A program made the translations under genes and the position numbers. This document shows, piece by piece, positions 24,641-31,679 of a stretch of DNA of 64,000 nt (its first letter is position 1; the number at the start of each line of letters is the position of its first letter). This DNA comes from Hoeflea_A sp040932035 (lineage in GTDB: Bacteria > Pseudomonadota > Alphaproteobacteria > Rhizobiales > Rhizobiaceae). The stretch is from the NCBI RefSeq assembly GCF_040932035.1, contig NZ_JBFRBB010000002.1, positions 186,001-250,000 on the forward strand, given 5' to 3'. Below the pieces are notes generated by a model that was not told the DNA's origin, did not search any database, and saw nothing but the letters and a program-made list of their open reading frames with translations.

Positions 24641-25966
24641 CTATACCAGCATACTCATGGGATTTTCCACATAGCCCTTGAATGCCGCCAGGAGTTCCGC
24701 ACCGAGCGCACCGTCAACGGCACGGTGATCCGTCGACAAAGTCACGGACATGACAGTTGCGACTGCCAGCGCGCCATCCTTGACAACCGGACGTTGTTCA
24801 CCGGCTCCGACCGCAAGAATGGTCGCATGCGGTGGGTTGATGACGGCGGAGAATTCCTTGATGCCAAACATGCCGAGATTGGAAACCGCCGTTGTTCCGC
24901 CCTGATATTCCTGCGGCAGCAGTTTGCGTTCACGGGCCCGGCCGGCCAGATCCTTCATCTCGTTCGAGATAACAGAGAGCGGTTTGAGCTCGGCCTGGCG
25001 AACGATCGGAGTGATGAGGCCGCCCGGAATGGAGACGGCGACACCCACATCCGAATGCTTGTGCATAACCATATTTGCGTCGGTCCAGGAGGCATTTGCC
25101 TGCGGCACGTCGCGAAGCGCCAGTGCCATCGCCTTGATGACAAAGTCGTTGACCGACAGCTTGAAGGCCGGTTTGTCGTCGCGCACCGGTGCAGAAGCGT
25201 TAAGCTCCTTACGAAGGGCGAGCAGCGCGTCCAACTCGCATTCCAGTGTCAGATAGAAATGCGGCACGGTCTGTTTCGATTCCACCAGGCGCTTGGCGAT
25301 GGTCTTTCGCATACCGTCGTGTGGTACCAGCTCGTATGAACCCTCTTCGAACAGCTTGAGTGTCTGCTCATCCGACGGCGCTGCGGGAGCTGCCACGGGC
25401 GCAGCGGCTGGCGCTGCAGCAGGTGCCGCCGCACCAACGCCGCCGGCAATGGCCGCATCGACATCGCGGCGGATGACGCGCCCGTGCGGCCCGGTCCCGC
25501 TAACTGTGGAAATATCGATACCGGCTTCCGATGCGATCCGGCGCGCCAGAGGCGAAGAGAAAACACGCGTTCCCGAGAGTTGAGGCGCTGCGGGTGCCGG
25601 AGCCGGGGCGGCCGCGGGCGAAGCAGCCGGTGCAGGATCGCTGCCATTGGGCACGGGCGCCTGAGCCGCAGGCGCTTCCGTCGCAGCCGCCGGAGCGGCA
25701 CTGGCAGCAGCTACGACATCTTCCCCGTCTTCGGCGAGAATGGCGATGGGTGCATTGACCTTGACGCCTTCCGTGCCTTCGGGAACCAGGATCTTGGCGA
25801 CGACGCCTTCATCGACCGCCTCGACTTCCATCGTCGCCTTGTCGGTCTCGATTTCCGCAATCACGTCACCTGAAGAGACGCTGTCGCCTTCCTTGACGAG
25901 CCATTTTGCAAGATTGCCTTCTTCCATTGTCGGAGAAAGCGCTGGCATTGTTATATTGATCGGCAT
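24641..25966 (-). CDS. pdhC: Pyruvate dehydrogenase E2, dihydrolipoamide acetyltransferase
   Basis: A 441-residue E2. The single lipoyl domain has Lys43 (TDKATMEVEA). A long Ala/Pro-rich linker follows, then a peripheral subunit-binding domain (SSPLARRIASEAGIDISTVSG), a second linker and the acetyltransferase core ending near STDHRAVDGALG. Its lipoyl domain is nearly identical to that of PdhB. It forms the core of the complex converting pyruvate to acetyl-CoA. It lies 14 bases downstream of pdhB. Confidence 0.96.
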   Translation of the reverse strand: MPINITMPALSPTMEEGNLAKWLVKEGDSVSSGDVIAEIETDKATMEVEAVDEGVVAKILVPEGTEGVKVNAPIAILAEDGEDVVAAASAAPAAATEAPAAQAPVPNGSDPAPAASPAAAPAPAPAAPQLSGTRVFSSPLARRIASEAGIDISTVSGTGPHGRVIRRDVDAAIAGGVGAAAPAAAPAAAPVAAPAAPSDEQTLKLFEEGSYELVPHDGMRKTIAKRLVESKQTVPHFYLTLECELDALLALRKELNASAPVRDDKPAFKLSVNDFVIKAMALALRDVPQANASWTDANMVMHKHSDVGVAVSIPGGLITPIVRQAELKPLSVISNEMKDLAGRARERKLLPQEYQGGTTAVSNLGMFGIKEFSAVINPPHATILAVGAGEQRPVVKDGALAVATVMSVTLSTDHRAVDGALGAELLAAFKGYVENPMSMLV

Positions 25967-25980
25967 TTCGGCGCCCTCCC

Positions 25981-27363
25981 TCAGGCTGTGTAGGTTACAG
26001 CTTTAACCGCATCGACAACCTCGGCGACATTTGGCAGCGCCAGTTTTTCAAGGTTGGCGGCATAGGGCATCGGAACATCCTTGCCCGCGATCGTCAGGAT
26101 CGGCGCATCAAGATAGTCGAATGCCTGCTGCATGACCCGGGTGGCAATCTCGGTGCCGACGGAGCTCTGCGGAAAGCCCTCTTCTACGGTCACAAGCCGG
26201 CCGGTCTTTTTGACCGATTCAATGACAGTCGGCAGATCCATCGGCCGAATGGTACGCAGATCGATGATCTCGGCCTCAATACCCATGCCCGACAGTTCAT
26301 CGGCAGCCTGTTCGGCATAGGTCATGCCGATACCGAAAGAGACGATTGTCACATCGTTTCCTGAACGGGCGATCCGTGCTTTGCCTATTGGCAGAACAAA
26401 ATCGTCTAGCTTCGGCACATCGAATGTGTGGCCGTAAAGGATCTCGTTTTCCAGGAATATGATCGGATTGGGATCGCGGATGGCGGCTTTCAAAAGACCC
26501 TTCGCGTCGGCTGCCGTATACGGCATGACAACCTTGAGCCCCGGAACGTGGCTGTACCAGGCGGCATAGCACTGCGAATGCTGGGCGGCGACACGCGCCG
26601 CCGCGCCGTTCGGTCCACGGAACACCACCGGCGCTGTCATCTGGCCGCCAGACATGTAGTGCGTCTTGGCCGCCGAGTTTATGATCTGGTCCATCGCCTG
26701 CATGGCAAAGTTGAATGTCATGAACTCGACGATCGGCTTCAGACCGGCCATCGCAGCACCGACCCCGACACCGGCAAATCCGTGTTCGGTGATGGGCGTA
26801 TCGACCACGCGGCGGGCACCGAATTCATCAAGCAGACCCTGTGTGATCTTGTAGGCGCCCTGATACTCGGCAACTTCTTCACCCATGATGAATACGTCAT
26901 CATCCGAGCGCATCTCTTCCGCCATTGCATCGCGCAGGGCTTCACGCACGGTCGTCGGCACCATTTCGGTGCCGGCCGGTATGTCGGGATCCGACGGCAC
27001 GGCGGCTGCAACCGGCGCTGCTGCAACGGGTTCAGCGGCTACTGGCCCAGGTGCAGCTTCCGCAATTGCAGGTGCAGGTGCTGCGGCCGGTGTTTCCGTT
27101 CCAATATCGGAAGAAGATTCGCCGTCGCCCAAAAGCACCGCAATCACCGCATTCACCTTGACGCCCTCGCTGCCTTCCGGCACGACGATCTTGCCGATCG
27201 TGCCTTCATCAACAGCTTCGACCTCCATCGTGGCCTTGTCGGTTTCGATTTCGGCGATCACATCACCCGAGGTTACCGGATCGCCTTCCTTTTTGAGCCA
27301 CTTGGCAAGTGTGCCCTCTTCCATGGTCGGTGAGAGCGCTGGCATAAGAATATCGATTGGCAT
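25981..27363 (-). CDS. pdhB: Pyruvate dehydrogenase E1 beta with N-terminal lipoyl domain
   Basis: A 460-residue E1 beta. Residues 1-80 form a lipoyl domain with Lys43 (TDKATMEVEA), followed by an Ala/Pro linker to about residue 130 and then the catalytic transketolase-type domains (EEVAEYQGAYKITQGL, DTPITEHGFAGVGVG). A lipoyl domain on E1 beta is characteristic of Rhizobiales and some other alphaproteobacteria. It adds a second lipoylated subunit to the complex and probably needs LipA/LipB modification. Confidence 0.96.
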   Translation of the reverse strand: MPIDILMPALSPTMEEGTLAKWLKKEGDPVTSGDVIAEIETDKATMEVEAVDEGTIGKIVVPEGSEGVKVNAVIAVLLGDGESSSDIGTETPAAAPAPAIAEAAPGPVAAEPVAAAPVAAAVPSDPDIPAGTEMVPTTVREALRDAMAEEMRSDDDVFIMGEEVAEYQGAYKITQGLLDEFGARRVVDTPITEHGFAGVGVGAAMAGLKPIVEFMTFNFAMQAMDQIINSAAKTHYMSGGQMTAPVVFRGPNGAAARVAAQHSQCYAAWYSHVPGLKVVMPYTAADAKGLLKAAIRDPNPIIFLENEILYGHTFDVPKLDDFVLPIGKARIARSGNDVTIVSFGIGMTYAEQAADELSGMGIEAEIIDLRTIRPMDLPTVIESVKKTGRLVTVEEGFPQSSVGTEIATRVMQQAFDYLDAPILTIAGKDVPMPYAANLEKLALPNVAEVVDAVKAVTYTA

Positions 27364-27378
27364 TGTTTCTCCCCCGCC

Positions 27379-28449
27379 CTACAGCATGATGTCCGTATAG
27401 AGCTCCGACGGATCGGGCTCCGGATCGGTCTGTGCGAACTCGGCGCTGTCGGCGACGATATCGCGCACACTCTTGTCTATAGCCTTGAGCTCGTCCTCGC
27501 TGGCCCAACCCTTTTCGAGCAAGCGCGCCTTGACCTGTTCGATCGGATCATGCTCGGAACGCATTTTCTGAACTTCGTCCTTACTGCGGTACTTGGCCGG
27601 ATCGGACATTGAGTGACCGCGATAGCGGTAGGTCAGCATTTCCAGAATGATCGGGCCGTTGCCGGATCGGGAGTGTTCCAGCGCTGCCTCGGCAGCAGCG
27701 TTGACCGCACGCACATCCATACCATCAACCTGATAGCCCGGAATATTGAAGGAAACGCCGCGTTGTGAAAAGTCGGTCTGGGCGGAGGCCCGGGAAACCG
27801 CCGTACCCATCGCATAGCGGTTGTTTTCTACAACATAGACGACGGGCAGTTGCCAGAGCTCGGCCATGTTGAAGCTCTCATAGACCTGCCCCTGGTTTGA
27901 GGCACCATCACCGTAAAAGGCAATGCTGACATTGCCGTTATCCTTGTAGCGATTGGCAAAGCCAATGCCGGTTCCAAGCGAAACCTGCGCACCGACGATA
28001 CCGTGACCGCCGTAAAAGTTCTTTTCTCGCGAGAACATGTGCATCGAGCCGCCCTTGCCGCGGGAGTATCCGCTCTGGCGCCCCGTAAGCTCAGCCATGA
28101 CGCCGCGCGGGTTCATACCCGCTGCCAGCATATGACCATGGTCGCGATAGCCGGTGATCAGCTGGTCACCTTCCTTCATCGCCATCTGGATGCCGGTTAT
28201 GACAGCCTCTTGGCCGATATAAAGGTGACAGAAGCCGCCGATAAAGCCCATACCATAAAGCTGGCCGGCCTTTTCCTCGAAGCGGCGGATGAGCAGCATT
28301 TCGCGGTAGACTTCGAGCTCTTGCTCCTTGTCGAATTCCGATACAGTGCTGCCGATGGTCGGCTTGCCGGCTTTGGATGATCTCGATTTAGTGGATTTTG
28401 ATGCACCAGTTCGACGACTGGCTGACGCTGCACTTTTGCGCGGGGCCAT
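27379..28449 (-). CDS. pdhA: Pyruvate dehydrogenase E1 alpha
   Basis: A 356-residue thiamine-diphosphate subunit. The TPP motif runs from YGDGASNQGQVYESFN to VENNRYAMG, and YRYRGHSMSDPAKYR is the conserved loop of PDH-type E1 alpha. The N-terminal 30 residues are Lys/Ser/Arg-rich. A strong ribosome site GGGAGGA precedes the ATG. It is the first gene of the pdhABC unit, with a 140-base upstream region carrying two AT-rich palindromes. Confidence 0.96.
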   Translation of the reverse strand: MAPRKSAASASRRTGASKSTKSRSSKAGKPTIGSTVSEFDKEQELEVYREMLLIRRFEEKAGQLYGMGFIGGFCHLYIGQEAVITGIQMAMKEGDQLITGYRDHGHMLAAGMNPRGVMAELTGRQSGYSRGKGGSMHMFSREKNFYGGHGIVGAQVSLGTGIGFANRYKDNGNVSIAFYGDGASNQGQVYESFNMAELWQLPVVYVVENNRYAMGTAVSRASAQTDFSQRGVSFNIPGYQVDGMDVRAVNAAAEAALEHSRSGNGPIILEMLTYRYRGHSMSDPAKYRSKDEVQKMRSEHDPIEQVKARLLEKGWASEDELKAIDKSVRDIVADSAEFAQTDPEPDPSELYTDIML

Positions 28450-28552
28450 GGAGTCCTCCCGATTGTTCGTCTTGCCTCACCTTACGGAATTGACGAACAG
28501 CCAGCAAGGCCAATAATGCATAGCTCGCTTGCGTTTTAAGTGTTTGTTTTTA

Positions 28553-28567
28553 TTGAATATTATTCAA
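28553..28567. promoter_or_regulatory. 15-bp AT-rich palindrome upstream of pdhA
   Basis: TTGAATA-T-TATTCAA has perfect 7-bp arms around one base, about 104 bases upstream of the pdhA start. It adjoins a second palindrome at 28566-28590. The pair looks like an operator for pdhA control; no candidate regulator is in the window. Confidence 0.5.
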
Positions 28568-28590
28568 ATTAACTGAATTACAGTTAATTT
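28566..28590. promoter_or_regulatory. 25-bp AT-rich palindrome between ftsB and pdhA
   Basis: AAATTAACTG-AATTA-CAGTTAATTT has perfect 10-bp arms and touches the ftsB stop codon. The stem is AT-rich and lacks a terminator's GC core, so an operator for pdhA is more likely than an ftsB terminator. Its TTAA boxes are 11 bases apart, which does not fit the CtrA spacing of 7. Confidence 0.5.
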
Positions 28591-28907
28591 CAGTTGAAAT
28601 CGAAAATAACGATCTCGTTTGGCCGGGACAAATTCAGCGCTTCACGTGCTCTTTCATCCAGCATATCACGCACAACCGGCCCATTTGATGGCAGCAATTT
28701 AACCTGCCGCTGAAGCTTCTTGCGATCTTCCACCAACTCCGCAAGCCTCAGTTCCAATTGAGCTTTTCGCACTTCAAAGCGCTGCATTGCGCGCATGCCC
28801 CGGTCGCCATGGATCGAATGGAATCCAAAATAGCTGATAAAAGCAATTGCAATGATCGGAATAAACAGACGGCCGGTTTTACGGATCTTTTTCTGCCGTG
28901 TCGACAT
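28590..28907 (-). CDS. ftsB: Septum formation initiator FtsB/DivIC
   Basis: A 105-residue bitopic protein. A basic N-terminus precedes one membrane helix (LFIPIIAIAFISYFGFHSIHG), then a periplasmic coiled coil (QLELRLAELVEDRKKLQRQV) and the conserved C-terminal DERAREALNLSRPNEIVIF. It belongs to the FtsQLB divisome subcomplex. Its place between eno and pdhA is conserved in Rhizobiales. Confidence 0.92.
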   Translation of the reverse strand: MSTRQKKIRKTGRLFIPIIAIAFISYFGFHSIHGDRGMRAMQRFEVRKAQLELRLAELVEDRKKLQRQVKLLPSNGPVVRDMLDERAREALNLSRPNEIVIFDFN

Positions 28908-29008
28908 ATGTTACGCACGCTACTCGATACTCAACAGGTACTATGTCCCCGCCGGCTTTACACATCCGCCAGCCACCGGAACACGACTTTTATGCACCAA
29001 CATGTTTA

Positions 29009-29020
29009 ATAACGCGTTAT
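29009..29020. promoter_or_regulatory. Perfect 12-bp palindrome upstream of ftsB
   Basis: ATAACGCGTTAT lies about 100 bases upstream of the ftsB start in an otherwise non-coding stretch. It may be a transcription factor site. Confidence 0.3.
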
Positions 29021-29144
29021 CGCAAAGTGTCAGAATTCGGCACCGGCGAAAAGCACAATACCCGCCATTTGTGAAATGGGAGACTATCGAAGTTCACCTA
29101 TATATTCTGGCTCGGCTGCCCGCCGCATCCATGCCCAATGCCCC

Positions 29145-29177
29145 GGTTTGCCTAAGCTTTCTGCCGGAAGGCAAACC
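29145..29177. repeat. Hairpin in the ftsB-eno gap
   Basis: GGTTTGCCT and AGGCAAACC form a perfect 9-bp stem around a 15-base loop. Neither strand shows a T-tract after it. It could belong to a small RNA or to a leader. Confidence 0.4.
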
Positions 29178-29260
29178 ACGTTGTTACTCTTGCAAATTAG
29201 CACAATGAAATTTACGTAAGCCGCAATCGCCCTCTTTCGACGCTGTTCACATATTAATAG

Positions 29261-29298
29261 GGGCGCCAAACGAAGAAGCCCCCCGACTGGGAGGCTTC
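29261..29298 (-). terminator. Rho-independent terminator of eno
   Basis: On the minus strand GAAGCCTCCC-AGTC-GGGGGGCTTC forms a 10-bp stem with one T-G pair (29275-29298), followed by TTCGTTT. It lies 32 bases beyond the eno stop. Confidence 0.8.
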
Positions 29299-29330
29299 GA
29301 AGCACACCGAAAACCTGATGAATCCGGAAA

Positions 29331-30605
29331 TTAACGCCGCAGGATCCCGCGCCCTGCAAAACTTGCCTGACTGTCGAGTTCTTCCTCGATGCGGATCAGC
29401 TGATTGTATTTGGCAAGCCGGTCCGAACGTGCCAGCGATCCGGTCTTGATCTGCCCGCAATTGGTGGCAACCGCCAGATCAGCAATTGTGGCGTCTTCGG
29501 TCTCACCGGACCGGTGCGACATGACGGCCGTGTAGCTTGCCTTGTGTGCTGTCTCGACCGCATCAAGCGTCTCGCTGAGAGAACCGATCTGATTGACCTT
29601 TACCAGGATAGAGTTGGCGACGCCCATCTTGATACCATCGCGAAGCCGGGCGGAATTGGTGACGAAAAGATCATCGCCAACGAGCTGGCACTTGGAGCCG
29701 ATCAGATCGGTGAGAACCTTCCATCCGTCCCAATCATCCTCCGCCATGCCGTCTTCAATGGATATGATGGGATATTTGCCGACAAGCTCTGCAAGGTATT
29801 CGGCCATTGCGGCCGGCTCCAATGTACGCCCCTCGCCTTCAAGAACATATTTCCCGTCCTTGAAAAATTCGGTCGACGCACAGTCAAGGGCGACAAACAT
29901 GTCGTCACCCGGAGTGTAACCGGCTTTTTCGATTGACTGCATAATAAAATCGAGCGCAGCCGGCGCGCTGGCAAGCCCGGGTGCAAATCCGCCCTCGTCA
30001 CCCACATTCGTATTGTGTCCTTGCGCGGCAAGTTCCTTCTTGAGCGTATGGAACACTTCCGAGCCCATGCGCACCGCGTCGCGGATCGATGTGGCGCCGA
30101 CCGGCATGATCATGAATTCCTGAAAATCGATCGGGTTGTCCGCGTGCTCACCGCCATTGATGATATTCATCATTGGCACGGGCAGAACACGGGCATTCGG
30201 TCCGCCAATATACCGGTAAAGGGGAAGCCCGGATGCCTCCGCCGCAGCCTTGGCGGCTGCCAGTGATACGCCAAGAATTGCATTGGCTCCAAGCTTGGCC
30301 TTGTTGGGCGTGCCATCAAGGTCGATCATTGTTTTATCGACATGAATCTGACCTGTGGCGTCGAGCCCCAGAAGCGCTTCAAGGATGGGGCCGTTCACCG
30401 CATCGACCGCATTTTGGACGCCCTTGCCCAGATACCGCGGCCCGCCGTCCCTTAGTTCAACGGCCTCGTGAGCTCCGGTTGAAGCCCCGGAAGGCACGGC
30501 AGCACGGCCGAATGAGCCGTCTTCAAGAAGAACATCAACCTCGACGGTCGGATTGCCTCGGCTGTCCAGAATTTCACGGCCGACAATATCGACGATAGCA
30601 GTCAT
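29331..30605 (-). CDS. eno: Enolase
   Basis: A 424-residue glycolytic enzyme converting 2-phosphoglycerate to phosphoenolpyruvate. The N-terminus (IVGREILDSRGNPTVEVDV), GASTGAHEAVELRDG, SIEDGMAEDDW, the catalytic Lys in ILVKVNQIGSL and the end motif HRSGETEDATIADLAV are all present. Length is normal. It has a clear terminator downstream. In relatives it is followed upstream by kdsA and pyrG; here the 30.7-40.0 kb block intervenes. Confidence 0.97.
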   Translation of the reverse strand: MTAIVDIVGREILDSRGNPTVEVDVLLEDGSFGRAAVPSGASTGAHEAVELRDGGPRYLGKGVQNAVDAVNGPILEALLGLDATGQIHVDKTMIDLDGTPNKAKLGANAILGVSLAAAKAAAEASGLPLYRYIGGPNARVLPVPMMNIINGGEHADNPIDFQEFMIMPVGATSIRDAVRMGSEVFHTLKKELAAQGHNTNVGDEGGFAPGLASAPAALDFIMQSIEKAGYTPGDDMFVALDCASTEFFKDGKYVLEGEGRTLEPAAMAEYLAELVGKYPIISIEDGMAEDDWDGWKVLTDLIGSKCQLVGDDLFVTNSARLRDGIKMGVANSILVKVNQIGSLSETLDAVETAHKASYTAVMSHRSGETEDATIADLAVATNCGQIKTGSLARSDRLAKYNQLIRIEEELDSQASFAGRGILRR

Positions 30606-30713
30606 AACACAGGATCCTTGTGGAGCGGTTTTGGGAGTTTCGGTGTTCTTTTAGGCAACCCCGCGGAAAACGCAATGTTCAAGGCTTCAGGATACTCCTT
30701 TTTCGTCCAATGA

Positions 30714-31610
30714 TCATGCTTGTTCAAATGCGAAGAAAGCCCCCTGCCCCGGTGCCTCGGATATGATCAGCCTGCCGCCGACGAGTGCGTAGTCGAGTTC
30801 GGCTTCCTTCAGCCGCTCTTCCATCCCGGAGAGATCAGTGGTGCACAACACCAGCCCGCGAAGACGCAGCCCCCGAGCATGCGTACCGCCTTTGACCCCG
30901 AAAAAACCTTCCATCCCGGCAGCATTCAACGCAACGATATCGCCATTTGCCGCGGCAAGATCGACACCGAACGAATGCGCGTTGACCTCGCGCTGATTAA
31001 CCACCTGCTGAAGCAGATACTGGAAGTCGCTGGGATTTTGCTCTGAAAGCACCACCTGGCGAATGCCGACGACACCATTGTCATGCCTTTCCAGCGCTGA
31101 TTTATCCACATCCGGAGGGTTTTTGCGCTCACAGGTGAAGAAGAAAACATCCGGTGCTCGCAGATCCGCAGCGAACGCAAGTTCGAATCCAGCTGTCGCA
31201 CTGTCACCGCCCGGCGTTTCAAAAAGGCGCGAAAACGCCAGATTGGACCCGGCGCTGATTCCGCGTTCCACAAACTGCACATGGTCCCGTTCGGCATTGT
31301 CCGTTCCCATCACAAGTGCCGAAATGCCATCATCACCGCGTCGGAAGCGGAAAGCCTGATCGCGCATCACAAAGACATTGCCATCGATCGCAGCTTGTTC
31401 GCATGTTTCCCTTTGTGCCACAGCCAGCGGCTCCAGATAGGTTCCGTCCGCAAAGAACACGCAGGCATTTTTCGTTCCGAATGGATGTTGGGCATCGGGC
31501 GCGACGGTAAATCCAAGCTTGGAAAGACGTTCACGGGCTATGCCCAGATCGGCTGTGGGCAATACCAAATGATCAATGGATCGTGGCTTGTCCACGTGTG
31601 TCTCGGTCAT
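30714..31610 (-). CDS. VOC-superfamily glyoxalase-like protein
   Basis: A 298-residue protein of the Glyoxalase-like (PF13468-type) branch. The opening SIDHLVLPTADLGIARERLSKLGFTV is the first beta-alpha-beta unit, with the metal-ligand His14; NACVFFADGTYLEPL and a second half beginning near GIRQVVLS complete two VOC modules. The substrate is unknown; relatives include dioxygenases and glyoxalases. It lies 69 bases downstream of the molybdopterin oxidoreductase on the same strand and may be co-transcribed with it, but no direct functional link is established. Confidence 0.82.
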   Translation of the reverse strand: MTETHVDKPRSIDHLVLPTADLGIARERLSKLGFTVAPDAQHPFGTKNACVFFADGTYLEPLAVAQRETCEQAAIDGNVFVMRDQAFRFRRGDDGISALVMGTDNAERDHVQFVERGISAGSNLAFSRLFETPGGDSATAGFELAFAADLRAPDVFFFTCERKNPPDVDKSALERHDNGVVGIRQVVLSEQNPSDFQYLLQQVVNQREVNAHSFGVDLAAANGDIVALNAAGMEGFFGVKGGTHARGLRLRGLVLCTTDLSGMEERLKEAELDYALVGGRLIISEAPGQGAFFAFEQA

Positions 31611-31679
31611 TGCGGCAATCCTTGTAGTGTGTAATCGAGCAATTAGCGGTTCTTTGCCGACCGTCGACCATCAGTGCGA

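Larger units (their letters stand above)
28908..29330. other. 423-base intergenic region between ftsB and eno
   Basis: I see no convincing coding sequence here. It holds the eno terminator at its right end (29275-29298), a hairpin with 9-bp arms at 29145-29177 and a 12-bp palindrome ATAACGCGTTAT at 29009-29020 in the probable ftsB promoter region. A small RNA is possible but unproven. Confidence 0.6.

Noticed and set aside
28566..28590. CtrA site in the ftsB-pdhA gap
   Set aside because: The TTAA boxes are 11 bases apart, not the 7 needed for a CtrA site.
29084..29359. 91-residue minus-strand open frame in the ftsB-eno gap, overlapping the eno 3' end
   Set aside because: It overlaps eno and its terminator and has no plausible ribosome site or motif.
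31181..31190. GTTCGAATCC, resembling a tRNA T-loop
   Set aside because: It lies inside the VOC gene and no cloverleaf can be formed around it.
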